From Kineococcus rhizosphaerae (GTDB lineage: Bacteria; Actinomycetota; Actinomycetes; Actinomycetales; Kineococcaceae), in contig NZ_PVZF01000013.1 of assembly GCF_003002055.1 (NCBI RefSeq), forward strand, positions 62,001 to 126,000: 64,000 nt of DNA. Reading direction: 5' to 3'. Shown here piece by piece: positions 25,899-34,921 of this stretch. Every line of letters begins with the position of its first letter. Positions within the stretch are counted from its first letter, which is position 1. The notes beneath the pieces are model-generated. The model had not been told where the DNA came from and made no database searches. It worked only from the letters and a program-made list of their open reading frames with translations. The translations under genes were made by a program, and so were the position numbers.

Positions 25899-27404
25899 TC
25901 AGTGCCCGCTGCCGAGGTGCCCGGCGAGCCGCTCGAGGCGGGCGGAGCTGTCCGCGTTCAGGCCGGTGACGTTCACGGTCTTGCCGCGGGCGGCGTACTT
26001 GGTCTGGACCGCGTCCAGCGCCGCGACGGTGGAGGCGTCCCACACGTGCGCGGCGGACAGGTCGATCTCGACGTGCCCGGGGTCGCCGGAGCAGTCGAAC
26101 CGCGTCACCAGGTCGTTGGACGAGGCGAAGAACAAGGCGCCGGTCACCGAGTAGGTGCGGGTGGTGCCGGCCGGGTCCAGGACGCTGGTGACCTCCACCA
26201 GGTGCGCGACCCGGCGGGCGAACAGCAGGGCGGCGAGGAGGACCCCGACGACGACGCCGATGGCCAGGTTGTCGGTGGCGACCACGACGACGACGGTGGC
26301 GACCATGACGGCGGTCTCGCTCCCGGGCATGCGGCGCAAGGTCGCCGGGCGCACGGAGTGCCAGTCGAAGGTGCCGACCGCCACCACGATCATCACCGCG
26401 ACCAGGGCGGCCATCGGGATGGTGGCCACCACGTCGCCCAGGCCGACGACCAGGACCAGCAGGAACACCCCGGCCAGGAACGTGGAGGCGCGGGTGCGGG
26501 CGCCGGCCTTCACGTTGATCATGGTCTGCCCGATCATGGCGCAGCCGCCCATCCCGCCGAAGAAGCCGGTGATGACGTTGGCCACGCCCTGGCCCCAGGC
26601 CTCCCGGCCCTTGCGCGAGGGGGTGTCGGTGACGTCGTCGACGAGCTTGGCCGTCATGAGCGACTCCATCAGCCCGACCAGGGCCATGCCCAGGGCGTAG
26701 GGGGCGATGACGCTCAGGGTGTGCAGGGTCAGCGGCACGTCCGGCAGCAGCGGGAAGGGCAGGCTGCTGGGCAGCTCGCCCTCGTCGCCCACGTTCGGGA
26801 CGGCCAGGTGCGCGGCGACGGTGACGACGGTCAGCAGCACGATCGCGACCAGCGGGGCCGGGACGGCCCGGGTCAGGCGGGGGAGGAGGACCATCAGGGC
26901 GATGCCGACGGCGACCATCGGGTAGACGATCCAGGGCACGTCGCGCAGGTGGGGCACCTGGGCCCAGAAGATGAGGACGGCCAGGGCGTTGACGAAGCCG
27001 ACCATCACGCTGCGCGGCACGTAGCGCATCAGCTTGGCCACTCCCAGCAGGCCCAGGACGACCTGCAGGACCCCGGCGAGGATGACGGTGGCCAGCAGGT
27101 GGTCCAGGCCGTACTGGCGCACCACGGGGGCGACGACCAGGGCGACGGCGCCGGTGGCCGCGGAGATCATCGCCGGACGGCCGCCGAGGACGGCGATGGA
27201 GACGGCCATGGTGAAGGAGGCGAACAGCCCCACGCGGGGGTCGACGCCGGCGATGACGGAGAACGAGATCGCCTCCGGGATCAGGGCCAGGGCCACGACG
27301 AGGCCGGCGAGGGCCTCGGTGCGCAGGACCCGGGGCGTCAGCCACGGCGGGCGGCGGTGGGTGACCGGCGCCGGGGCGGCCGGGGACGTGGCGGACGAGG
27401 CCAA
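25899..27404 (-). CDS. SulP-family anion transporter with STAS domain
   Basis: 501-aa membrane protein. Residues about 30-390 hold the SulP transport core (LAGLVVALALIPEAISFSVIAGVDP, GFFGGMGGCAMIGQTMINVKAGAR). The C-terminal STAS domain is present (VTGALFFASSNDLVTRFD, HVWDASTVAALDAVQTKYAARG). It should carry sulfate, bicarbonate or another anion across the membrane. The TTG start at 27404 has GGAG 7 nt upstream. A MerR-type operator lies 240 bases upstream, and a MerR gene is nearby at 29126. Confidence 0.9.
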   Translation of the reverse strand: MASSATSPAAPAPVTHRRPPWLTPRVLRTEALAGLVVALALIPEAISFSVIAGVDPRVGLFASFTMAVSIAVLGGRPAMISAATGAVALVVAPVVRQYGLDHLLATVILAGVLQVVLGLLGVAKLMRYVPRSVMVGFVNALAVLIFWAQVPHLRDVPWIVYPMVAVGIALMVLLPRLTRAVPAPLVAIVLLTVVTVAAHLAVPNVGDEGELPSSLPFPLLPDVPLTLHTLSVIAPYALGMALVGLMESLMTAKLVDDVTDTPSRKGREAWGQGVANVITGFFGGMGGCAMIGQTMINVKAGARTRASTFLAGVFLLVLVVGLGDVVATIPMAALVAVMIVVAVGTFDWHSVRPATLRRMPGSETAVMVATVVVVVATDNLAIGVVVGVLLAALLFARRVAHLVEVTSVLDPAGTTRTYSVTGALFFASSNDLVTRFDCSGDPGHVEIDLSAAHVWDASTVAALDAVQTKYAARGKTVNVTGLNADSSARLERLAGHLGSGH

Positions 27405-27644
27405 GGGGTGCTCCGTTCACGGGTGGTCAGCAGGACGGCACCGGCGCCGGGCGGAGGTGTCCGGCCGTCGGTGGGTGGATCAGTGCTCAGTGCGCAGGGG
27501 TGGTGAGCGGCGTACCGGCCGCCGGGCCGTTTCCCTCGTTCCCTGACCCGCCGGCCGCACCAGAGCGTGGTGGCTTCTGTGCTGGCTGCGACGACTTCGT
27601 GGAGAGGTGACCCGATCGGTGGGTGGTGTCCCGCCGTGCTCTCA
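27405..27644. other. Leader region of the SulP gene
   Basis: 240 bases without a credible gene on either strand. It may be a long 5' leader from the promoter at the MerR-type dyad. I see no known riboswitch. Confidence 0.3.
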
Positions 27645-27670
27645 ACTCTACCCTAACGTAAGGGTAGAGT
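27645..27670. promoter_or_regulatory. MerR-type operator dyad
   Basis: ACTCTACCCTAAC followed by its mirror with one mismatch (26 bp, two 13-base halves). CTACCCT...AGGGTAG is the form bound by several MerR regulators. TAGAGT at either end could serve as -10 for transcripts in both directions (SulP leftward, acyltransferase rightward). Confidence 0.75.
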
Positions 27671-27783
27671 CCGGGTCGCTGACGGCGCAGCAGTGGCGTC
27701 CCCGTGCCCGCCGGGCACCCGTGGACGTCACGCACCGCGTCGTCCCCCGACTGCTCCCACCCGGGTCGATGAGATGAGGACGA

Positions 27784-29061
27784 GTGAGCACCACTCCCGG
27801 CCGTCCCGCTGGCCGCCGCGCCCACCACCCCGACGTCCGCCCCCAGCACGGCCGGATCGGGGGGTCACCAGCCGCACCGGCGATCCCGTTCCGTCGTGGT
27901 TCCGACCGACCGCACGGTCCCGGCACCCGCCGCCCGGGGTCGACCTCCGCCCCGGGAGCACCCTCGACGAACGGCCGCGGCAGGCGGGTGCACCGCCGGG
28001 ACCGGCCGACGCTGGCCGAGGCCTTCGACCCGCGCAGCAACGCCCTGGACCTGCTGCGGCTGGCGCTGGCCACCACGGTGGCGGTGGTGCACACCGCGCT
28101 CATCGGCACCGGCCACCAGCCGCAGACCGGCTCCACCGACCTGGGCAGCCTGGCCGTGGACGCCTTCTTCGTCCTGTCCGGCTTCCTCGTCACCCGCAGC
28201 TACCTGCGACTGGGTTCCCTGCGCCGCTTCGTCTGGCACCGCGCGCTGCGGATCCTGCCCGGGTTCTGGGTGTCCCTGCTGCTGACCGCCGGAGTCGTCG
28301 CCCCGCTGCTGGCCGTGCTCGAAGGACGCTCAGCGACTTCGGTGTTCACCGGCCCGGACTCCGCGCTGGACTACCTGACGCGCAACGCGCTGCTGCACGT
28401 CGAGCAGTTCGGCATCAGCGGTCTGGGTGCTGGTTCCGGCGCGCCGGACGTGGTCAACGGATCCCTGTGGACGCTGTTCTACGAAGCCTGCTGCTACGTC
28501 CTCGTCGCCGCCCTCGGCGTGCTGGGCGTCCTGCGCCGCCGGCGGTGGCTGGTGCTGGCCCTGGTGGTCGCCCTGTGGGTGCTGACCATCGCCGCCACGG
28601 CGGGGTTCAACCCGCTGGGCTCGACGCTGATGCTGCGCCTGAGCTTCGTGTTCCTGCTGGGCGCCGCCGGGCACCTCTTCGCCGACCGGATCCCGGTGCG
28701 CGGGTGGCTGGCCGCGCTCAGCCTGGTCCTGGTCGTCGTCGGGCTGGTCGTCCTGCCGGACTACCGCGCCCTGGCCGGGCCGGCGTTCGCCTACCTGTTC
28801 CTGTGGGCCGTCGTGCGCTGCCCGTGGCGCCCGCGCCTGCGCACCGACCTGTCCTACGGCACGTACGTCTGGCACTGGCCGACCGCCCAGGTGCTGTTCG
28901 CCCTCGGCGCGAGCGCCGTGACCGTGGTGCCCTTCGTCCTCCTCGGCCTGGCGCTGACCGCCGCGATCGCCGCGGCCTCCTGGACCTTCGTCGAACGCCC
29001 GGCGTTGAGCTGGAAGAACGCCACCTGGGTCACCCGGACACCCCGCCGGCTGCGCCGCTGA
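27784..29061 (+). CDS. Acyltransferase 3 family membrane protein (OafA-like)
   Basis: 425-aa polytopic protein. A disordered, basic N-terminus of about 80 residues precedes the family signature DPRSNALDLLRLALATTVAVVH (Arg and His of the catalytic region) and VDAFFVLSGFLVTRSYLRL. About ten membrane helices follow. It should transfer an acyl group to a surface sugar or lipid. GTG 27784 has GAGGACGA upstream. It shares a promoter zone with the SulP gene. Confidence 0.88.
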   Translation: MSTTPGRPAGRRAHHPDVRPQHGRIGGSPAAPAIPFRRGSDRPHGPGTRRPGSTSAPGAPSTNGRGRRVHRRDRPTLAEAFDPRSNALDLLRLALATTVAVVHTALIGTGHQPQTGSTDLGSLAVDAFFVLSGFLVTRSYLRLGSLRRFVWHRALRILPGFWVSLLLTAGVVAPLLAVLEGRSATSVFTGPDSALDYLTRNALLHVEQFGISGLGAGSGAPDVVNGSLWTLFYEACCYVLVAALGVLGVLRRRRWLVLALVVALWVLTIAATAGFNPLGSTLMLRLSFVFLLGAAGHLFADRIPVRGWLAALSLVLVVVGLVVLPDYRALAGPAFAYLFLWAVVRCPWRPRLRTDLSYGTYVWHWPTAQVLFALGASAVTVVPFVLLGLALTAAIAAASWTFVERPALSWKNATWVTRTPRRLRR

Positions 29062-29125
29062 CCAGCGGGGGCCGGCGTCCGGACCCCGGTCGGCGCCTGA
29101 GGACCGGGGGCCGGCGGGGGAGTGC

Positions 29126-29533
29126 TTGACTACGACGGTGGACACCCCCGCCGCCTCGGAGCCGGGGACCACGCGGCTCATGCAGATCGGTGAGGTCGCC
29201 GAACGGGTCCAGCTCTCCCACCGCACCGTGCGCCACTACGACGACGAGGGCCTGCTCACCCCCACCCGCAGCGCCGGCAACTTCCGCCTCTACACCGAGG
29301 CCGACGTGCAGCGCCTGCTGCTGATCCGGCAGATGAAGCCGCTGGGTTTCTCCCTGGACGACATGCGTCACCTCATCGCCGTCCTGGACGAGCTGACCGC
29401 GACCCCCGGTGACGAGCAGCGCGTCCGGGAGCTGCGGACCTTCGTCGCCACCGCTCAGGAACGCCGGGACCGGCTCGCCCAGCAGGTGCGAACCGCCGAC
29501 GCCTGGCTGGAGGACCTGCGCTCGCGGCTGTGA
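29126..29533 (+). CDS. MerR-family transcriptional regulator
   Basis: 135 aa. The N-terminal MerR winged helix is clear: LMQIGEVAERVQLSHRTVRHYDDEGLLTPTRSAGNFRLYTEADV. A dimerisation coiled coil follows (LIRQMKPLGFSLDDMRHLIAVLDEL and QERRDRLAQQVRTADAWLEDL). There are no metal or iron-sulfur cysteines, so it senses something other than metals or redox. TTG 29126 has GGGGGAG upstream. The dyad at 27645-27670 is its probable site. Confidence 0.9.
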   Translation: MTTTVDTPAASEPGTTRLMQIGEVAERVQLSHRTVRHYDDEGLLTPTRSAGNFRLYTEADVQRLLLIRQMKPLGFSLDDMRHLIAVLDELTATPGDEQRVRELRTFVATAQERRDRLAQQVRTADAWLEDLRSRL

Positions 29534-29578
29534 GGCGGTCCGCCCCGGTGCTCCTGCGCCGGGTGGGGCGGCCGCCTC
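29532..29578. terminator. Terminator hairpin with one bulge
   Basis: Arms at 29532-29546 and 29565-29578 (GAGGCGG/CCGCCTC and CCGCCCC/GGGGCGG, one bulged T) between convergent genes. Confidence 0.6.
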
Positions 29579-29798
29579 AGCGCCCGCTGCGGCGCCGGGC
29601 GCACCGGCGGGCCTGCACGGCGAAGGCGAGGGCGGCGAGGGTGAAGGCCGCCGCGGGCAGGTAGCCGAGGGTCTTCCCGCCGCCGAGGGCCTGGACCCAC
29701 GACGGCAGCGAGATCGCCAGGAAGGCGACCGCCAGGGCGATCCAGGTGACGGGCCGGTCCGTGGGGGCCACCGCCGGCGGCGTGCGTCGCTGCGTCAT
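29577..29798 (-). CDS. Small two-helix membrane protein
   Basis: 73 aa with two predicted membrane helices (WIALAVAFLAISLPSWVQAL and YLPAAAFTLAALAFAVQA) and a basic C-terminus. Not recognised. ATG 29798 is chosen because the sequence upstream is not protein-like. It lies 91 bases from the ABC gene, convergent with merR. Confidence 0.55.
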   Translation of the reverse strand: MTQRRTPPAVAPTDRPVTWIALAVAFLAISLPSWVQALGGGKTLGYLPAAAFTLAALAFAVQARRCARRRSGR

Positions 29799-29889
29799 GC
29801 CCCGACCCTGCCGCGCGAGGCGCCCGGTCCCCATCCCCCGTCGGTCGCGGTCGGGTCCGACGTGCGGGGGACGCACGGGGGCCCCGCCC

Positions 29890-31710
29890 CTACTGCACGA
29901 GCTCGGCGCGCGCCTCGTCGGCGGCGACGAGCTCGGCGTACCTGCCGCCCGCGGCGAGGAGCTCGGCGTGGCTGCCGCGTTCGACGACGCGGCCGTGGTC
30001 GAGCACCGCGATCTGGTCGGCGCCGCGGACGGTGGACAGCCGGTGCGCGATGGTGATGGTCGTCCGGCCGCTGGACAGCTCGGCCAGGGCCCCGGCCATC
30101 GCCCGCTCGGTGCGGGTGTCCAGGGCCGAGGTGGCCTCGTCGAGCAGCAGCACCGGCGGGTCGCGCAGCACGGTGCGGGCCAGGGCGATGCGCTGCTTCT
30201 CCCCGCCGGAGAAGCGGTAGCCGCGTTCGCCCACGACGGTGTCGTAGCCCTGCGGCAGGGCGCTGAGCACGTCGTCGATCTGTGCGATCCGCGCCGCGCG
30301 CCGCAGCTCGTCGTCGGTGGCGCCGGGCCGGGCGAACCGCAGGTTGTCGGCGACGGAGGCGTGCAGCAGGAACGTCTCCTGCGTGACGACGCCGACGGCG
30401 TCCGACAGCGAGCGCGCGGTCAGGTCGCGCACGTCGACGCCGTCGACCGTCACGGCCCCGGAGTCCACGTCGTACAGCCGGGCCAGCAGGTACCCCAGCG
30501 TCGTCTTGCCCGACCCCGTCGCGCCGACGACCGCCAGCGACGACCCTGCGGGGACGTCGAGGGTGATCCCCTCCACCGTGGGCCGGTCGGCGCCGGGGTA
30601 GGAGAACGACACGTCCTGGAACCGGACGTGCCCGGCGGGGGCGGCCAGGGTGCGCGCCCCGGGCTTCTCCTCGACCTCCACGGGGGTGTCGAGGTACTCG
30701 AAGACCCGCGTGAACAGGGCCATCGAGGCGTGCAACCGGACGACGATGCGCAGCAGCGCCCCCAGCGGCCGGAACAGCTGCCCCTGCAGGGTGACGAGGG
30801 CCACGAGCGTCCCGATGCTCAGGGCGGTGCCGGTGCCGCGGATCCAGCCGCCGAGCAGGTACGTCAGGGCGGGGACGGCGGCCATCGTCAGCGTGATGAG
30901 CGACCACTGCCAGCGACCGGCCATCTCCGAGCCCACCTCCAGGCGGGCGACGTCGTCGGACTGGCGCGTGAACCGCTGCACGACCTCGGGGGTCCGCCCG
31001 GTCGTGCGCGTCAGCAGGACCCCGGAGATCGACAGGGTCTCCTCGACGGTGGCGGACATGTCCGCGAGCTGGCGCTGGCGCTGGGCGGTGATGCGCCGGC
31101 GCAGCCGGCCGACGCGGCGGTTCAGCCACACAGAGAAGGGCAGGACGACGAAGGAGAACAGCGCGAGCCGCCAGTCGAGGGCGAGCATCGCGACGACGGT
31201 GACGACGACCGTCGCGAGGTTCTGGACGAGGTCGGCGCCCGTGCTGGTGACGACGGTCTGCATGGCGCCGATGTCGTTGGCGATGCGCGACTGGACCTCC
31301 CCGGTCCGGGTGCGCGCGAAGAACCCCAGCGACATGCGCTGCAGGTGGGTGTAGAGCGACGTCCGCAGGCCGTGCATGACGGCCTGCCCGACGCGGGTGG
31401 TGAGCAGCCCCTGGACGACGTCGAGTGCGGTGCTCACGGCGACGATGCCGACGAGGCCGGCGGCGAGCCAGGCCAGCAGGCGCACGTCGCCGCGCGGCAG
31501 GGCCACGTCGACGACCTCGCGGATGAGGAAGGGGGACGCGACGCCGGCCACGGCCGAGGCCGCGATGAGCACGGCGACGACGGACAGCGTGCGCGTGTGG
31601 GGGCGGAACAGGTGCAGGACCCGGGCGACCTCGTCCTTGCGGGGGCGGTCGAGCCCGGTGGTGTCGGCCTTGCCCGGCCGGTAGGGGTCGCGTTCGGGGT
31701 CACCCCGCAC
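29890..31710 (-). CDS. ABC multidrug exporter, fused permease-ATPase
   Basis: 606-aa half transporter. Six membrane helices occupy about residues 45-330. The ATPase domain has Walker A GATGSGKTTLGYLL, the signature FSGGEKQRIALART, Walker B PVLLLDEATSALD and the switch His in IAHRLSTV. It would work as a homodimer to export lipids or drugs. GTG 31710. The divergent MarR gene and the repeated site at 31735-31760 indicate local control. Confidence 0.92.
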   Translation of the reverse strand: MRGDPERDPYRPGKADTTGLDRPRKDEVARVLHLFRPHTRTLSVVAVLIAASAVAGVASPFLIREVVDVALPRGDVRLLAWLAAGLVGIVAVSTALDVVQGLLTTRVGQAVMHGLRTSLYTHLQRMSLGFFARTRTGEVQSRIANDIGAMQTVVTSTGADLVQNLATVVVTVVAMLALDWRLALFSFVVLPFSVWLNRRVGRLRRRITAQRQRQLADMSATVEETLSISGVLLTRTTGRTPEVVQRFTRQSDDVARLEVGSEMAGRWQWSLITLTMAAVPALTYLLGGWIRGTGTALSIGTLVALVTLQGQLFRPLGALLRIVVRLHASMALFTRVFEYLDTPVEVEEKPGARTLAAPAGHVRFQDVSFSYPGADRPTVEGITLDVPAGSSLAVVGATGSGKTTLGYLLARLYDVDSGAVTVDGVDVRDLTARSLSDAVGVVTQETFLLHASVADNLRFARPGATDDELRRAARIAQIDDVLSALPQGYDTVVGERGYRFSGGEKQRIALARTVLRDPPVLLLDEATSALDTRTERAMAGALAELSSGRTTITIAHRLSTVRGADQIAVLDHGRVVERGSHAELLAAGGRYAELVAADEARAELVQ

Positions 31711-31734
31711 GGGCGCACCTCCAGGGGATCGTGT

Positions 31735-31760
31735 GGTTACCTCACGGTGAGGTTACCTCA
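31735..31760. promoter_or_regulatory. MarR operator: direct repeat enclosing a dyad
   Basis: GGTTACCTCA at 31735-31744 and again at 31751-31760. The dyad ACCTCAC-G-GTGAGGT lies at 31739-31753, placed between the divergent ABC and MarR genes. Confidence 0.75.
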
Positions 31761-31767
31761 GGAACGG

Positions 31768-31773
31768 TAGGCT
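31768..31773 (+). promoter_or_regulatory. -10 box of the leaderless marR transcript
   Basis: TAGGCT ending 7 nt before GTG 31781, directly after the operator repeats. Confidence 0.6.
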
Positions 31774-31780
31774 GTCACTC

Positions 31781-32230
31781 GTGGACGACCTGGACGCCGA
31801 CCTCTTCGAGACCCTGCGCTCCCTGCAGTGGCGGCTGCGCCGCACCGGCCACGGCGACGTCGACGACCTCGGCATCACCCCGGCCCAGGGCCGCGTCCTG
31901 CGCGTCGTCGGCCGCTGCGACACCCCGCCGCGCATGGGTGCGGTCGCCGAGCGCCTGCACATCGCGCCCCGGTCGCTGACCGACCTCGTCGACCCCCTGG
32001 AGGCCGCCGGCCTGCTGCGGCGCACGACCGACCCCGACAACCGCCGCTCCGTCCTGCTCGACCTCACCCCGCGCGGCGGCGTCGTCCTCGACGCCCTGCG
32101 GCAGCGGGCGCGCCGGAGCGCGGCCCGGGCCTTCTCCGTCCTGGAGGTGGACGAACGGCGCCAGCTCCTCGACCTGCTGCGCCGGGTGGAGAGCGCCGTG
32201 GCCGAGGACCCCGCGGCCGCGCACGGTTAG
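31781..32230 (+). CDS. MarR-family regulator
   Basis: 149 aa. Winged helix: ITPAQGRVLRVVGRCDTPPRMGAVAERLHIAPRSLTDLVDPLEAAGLL, then the wing RTTDPDNRRSVLLDLTPRG. GTG start at the transcription start (leaderless). It probably represses the divergent ABC exporter and itself. It has no cysteine, so a redox switch is unlikely. Confidence 0.92.
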   Translation: MDDLDADLFETLRSLQWRLRRTGHGDVDDLGITPAQGRVLRVVGRCDTPPRMGAVAERLHIAPRSLTDLVDPLEAAGLLRRTTDPDNRRSVLLDLTPRGGVVLDALRQRARRSAARAFSVLEVDERRQLLDLLRRVESAVAEDPAAAHG

Positions 32231-32283
32231 AGTCGGACGGCCCGAGGAGTCCACCGCAGGAACCGCTGGGAGGTGCGGCACGC

Positions 32284-34302
32284 GTGCCCGACCCCGCCCC
32301 GGACGCCGAGCGTCTGCGCTTGGACCTGGCCCTCGTCTCCGTCGGTCTGGCCCCCTTCGACTACGACCTGCGCACCCGCGACCTGCGCGCCGACGAACGG
32401 CTCGCCACGCTCCTGGGCTGCCCGCCCAGCACCTCCTCCGCCGCCCTCGAGCGGCGGCTGACCGACCTGGTCGGCCCCGAGGACCTCGACCGGCTGCGGT
32501 CCGCGGTGGCCGACGCCGTGGGTGGGGTCGGGACGTTCCACGTGGAACTGCGGCTGCGCGACGGGGCCGGTGCGCCGGCGTGGCTGAGCGTGCACGGGCG
32601 GGTCCTCCTCCAGGGGGGCGAACCGCGGCGCCTGGTGGGGGTGGCCCACGACTCCAGCCGCGACCACGTGCTCGGCGTCGCCAGTGCCCTGGAGTCGCTG
32701 CCCGCCGCCTACTACGCCCTCGACCACGACGGCGTGCTGCGCACCCTCAACGCCGAGGCCGAACGGCTCGCCGGCCGTCCTCGCGACGAGCTCCTCGGCC
32801 ACCCCTGGGGCGACGTCTTCCCCCTCGCCGCCGGGTCCGAGGCCGACCGCGTGCTGCAGGGCGTCGAACGCACCGGCCGCGCCGAGACCATCGAGCTCCT
32901 GCACCCCGAGCCGCTGTCGCTGTGGTGCGAGCTGCGGGCCTGGCCCGACGGGCAGGGCACCAGCGTGCTGCTGCTGCCCACGGCCGCGCGCCGGGCCGCG
33001 GAGGAGGCCGCCGAACGCGCCACCACCCAGGTGCAGGTCCTCGCCGCGGTCGGCGCCCACCTGTCCGGCACGCTCGACGCCGAGACCGCGGTCGCCCGGC
33101 TCGCCGGGGTGCTCGTGCCCGTCCTGGGAGACTGGTGCATCGTCTCCGTCGTCGACGAGCACGGCGCGCTGCGCGACGTCGGCTGCCAGCACGCCGACCC
33201 CGCCCGGCAGGACCTCCTGGAGTCCTACCGCGCCCACCGGATGCGCGCCCTCGTCGCGAAGAACCCCGGCGGCCCGCCGTACGTCCTGCAGGCCGTCCGC
33301 ACCGGCCGGCCCGTCACGCTGCCCGTGCCCGCCGTCGACGCGATCAGCGACGTCCTGGACCCGGGGCAGGCCCTCGACGCCGTCCGGGCGCTGGCCCCCG
33401 AGTCCGTCGTCGTCCTGCCGCTGCGCGCCCGCGGGCGGACCGTCGGCATCGTCACCCTGGCCCGCGACCACGGCCGGCGCCCCTTCGGCGCCCAGGACCT
33501 CGCCACCGTCTCCGGCGTCGGCGAGCGCGCCGCCCTCGCCCTCGACAACGCCCGGCTCTACGGCCAGCAGCAGAAGATCGCCGAGGGCCTGCAGCGCGAC
33601 CTGCTGACCCCGCCGGCGCAGTCCCCGCACTGGGAGACCGCCGTCCGCTACCTCCCGGCCGCCCAGGCCGCCCAGGTCGGGGGCGACTGGTACGACGCCT
33701 TCCACCAGCCCGACGGCTCCACGACCCTCGTCATCGGTGACGTCGTCGGCCACGACATCGGCGCCGCCGCCGCCATGGGGCAGCTGCGCAACCTGCTGCG
33801 CGGCATCTCCTTCGCCGCCCCCGACGGGCCCGCCGGGCTGCTCGGCCGGCTCGACGCCGCGATGGCCGGGCTGGGGCTGACGACGATGGCCACGGCCCTC
33901 GTCGGCCGCCTCGAACCCCGGCCCGACGGCGTCCTGCTCGCGTTCTCCAGCGCCGGGCACCCCGCGCCCGTGCTGCTGCGCGCGGCGGGCACGGCCGCGC
34001 CGCTGGCTCCCGCGCACGACCCCGACCTGCTGCTCGGCATCGACCCGGCGACCGCGCGCCACGACGGCGGACTGCTCCTGCACGAGGGCGACACGCTCCT
34101 GTTCCACACCGACGGCCTCGTCGAACGCCGCGACCAGAGCCTCGACGTGGGGACCGCCCGCCTGCTCGAGGCCGTCGCCCGGCACGCCCGCCGCGGGCTC
34201 GAGGACCTGTGCGACGCCCTGCTCGACGACCTGCTGCCCCAGCAGCCCGAGGACGACGTCGCGCTCGTGGCCGTCCGCGTCCGTGGGGCGGTCCGCCCCT
34301 GA
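32284..34302 (+). CDS. PAS-PAS-GAF-PP2C phosphatase (RsbU-like)
   Basis: 672-aa cytosolic protein. Two PAS modules (LVSVGLAPFDYDLRTRDLRA and LPAAYYALDHDGVLRTLNAEAERLAG), a GAF domain (residues about 255-425, VLVPVLGDWCIVSVVDEHGALRDVG to ERAALALDNARL) and a SpoIIE/PP2C domain (GGDWYDAFHQPDG, VIGDVVGHDIGAAAAMGQLRN, LLFHTDGLVERR, EDDVALVAVRV). The metal-binding aspartates are intact. It should dephosphorylate an anti-anti-sigma factor and so release a general-stress or developmental sigma factor. No partner anti-sigma genes sit here. A perfect parS-like palindrome (32535-32548) lies within the coding region. Confidence 0.9.
   Translation: MPDPAPDAERLRLDLALVSVGLAPFDYDLRTRDLRADERLATLLGCPPSTSSAALERRLTDLVGPEDLDRLRSAVADAVGGVGTFHVELRLRDGAGAPAWLSVHGRVLLQGGEPRRLVGVAHDSSRDHVLGVASALESLPAAYYALDHDGVLRTLNAEAERLAGRPRDELLGHPWGDVFPLAAGSEADRVLQGVERTGRAETIELLHPEPLSLWCELRAWPDGQGTSVLLLPTAARRAAEEAAERATTQVQVLAAVGAHLSGTLDAETAVARLAGVLVPVLGDWCIVSVVDEHGALRDVGCQHADPARQDLLESYRAHRMRALVAKNPGGPPYVLQAVRTGRPVTLPVPAVDAISDVLDPGQALDAVRALAPESVVVLPLRARGRTVGIVTLARDHGRRPFGAQDLATVSGVGERAALALDNARLYGQQQKIAEGLQRDLLTPPAQSPHWETAVRYLPAAQAAQVGGDWYDAFHQPDGSTTLVIGDVVGHDIGAAAAMGQLRNLLRGISFAAPDGPAGLLGRLDAAMAGLGLTTMATALVGRLEPRPDGVLLAFSSAGHPAPVLLRAAGTAAPLAPAHDPDLLLGIDPATARHDGGLLLHEGDTLLFHTDGLVERRDQSLDVGTARLLEAVARHARRGLEDLCDALLDDLLPQQPEDDVALVAVRVRGAVRP
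32535..32548. promoter_or_regulatory. Second parS-like palindrome, inside a gene
   Basis: GTTCCACGTGGAAC, a perfect 14-bp palindrome that differs from the parS core at two symmetric bases. Each half equals the variant half of the site at 3629-3642. ParB binding is possible but weaker evidence than for the first site. Confidence 0.4.
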
Positions 34303-34339
34303 TCCCACGTCGTCCCCGCCCGGGGCGAACCAGGTCCGG

Positions 34340-34921
34340 GTGAGCCGCGTCAGGCAGCACGTGGACGACCTGACGGTGGTGGACGACGCGGTGCTGCTGC
34401 GCCGCGTCGCGCGCGGGGACACCACCGCCTACGCCGAGCTCCACGCGCGGTTGGCCCCGACGGTGCTGCTGCGGCTGCGCCGCCGGTGCTCCGACCGCGA
34501 ACTCGTCGCCGACGTCCTGCAGGAGTCCTTCACCGCCGTCTGGCGGTCCGCGGGCACCTGGGACGGGCGCGGGGAGGTCGCCGCCTGGGTGTGGACGATC
34601 GCCGCGCGCCGCCTCGTCGACGCCTTCCGCCGCCGCGCCGTCCGCGAGGGCACCGCGCACCGGCTGCGCACCGCCGACCGGCACGAGGCGACGACCCCCT
34701 CGGCCGAGGCGGTCGTCGTCGACGGCCTGCTCGCCGGGCCCCTGCAGGCCGCCGTCGACGGCCTGTCCCCGCAGCTGCGCGACGTCCTGCAGGCCACCGT
34801 CCTCGACGGCCTGTCCACCCGCGAGGCCGCCGGCGTCCTCGGCATCCCCGAGGGCACCGTCAAGGCCCGCGCCTTCCGCGCCCGCACCGCCCTGCGCCGA
34901 CAGCTCGCCCCGGAGGCGTGA
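34340..34921 (+). CDS. ECF sigma factor
   Basis: 193 aa from GTG 34340 (GTG 34283 or 34361 are also in frame). Region 2: RRVARGDTTAYAELHARLAPTVLL, ELVADVLQESFTAVWRSAGTW and EVAAWVWTIAARRLVDAFRRR. Region 4: LSPQLRDVLQATVLDGLSTREAAGVLGIPEGTVKARAFRARTAL. Its TGA shares one base with the anti-sigma ATG. It probably drives its own operon (sigma, anti-sigma, ABC ATPase and two permease-like proteins). Confidence 0.9.
   Translation: MSRVRQHVDDLTVVDDAVLLRRVARGDTTAYAELHARLAPTVLLRLRRRCSDRELVADVLQESFTAVWRSAGTWDGRGEVAAWVWTIAARRLVDAFRRRAVREGTAHRLRTADRHEATTPSAEAVVVDGLLAGPLQAAVDGLSPQLRDVLQATVLDGLSTREAAGVLGIPEGTVKARAFRARTALRRQLAPEA

Noticed and set aside
27487-27849. A gene on the minus strand upstream of SulP
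   Set aside because: Low-complexity translation that runs across the MerR dyad and into the acyltransferase start.
34283-34340. Earlier GTG start of the sigma factor overlapping the phosphatase stop
   Set aside because: The extra 19 residues are not part of the sigma fold; the start remains uncertain.
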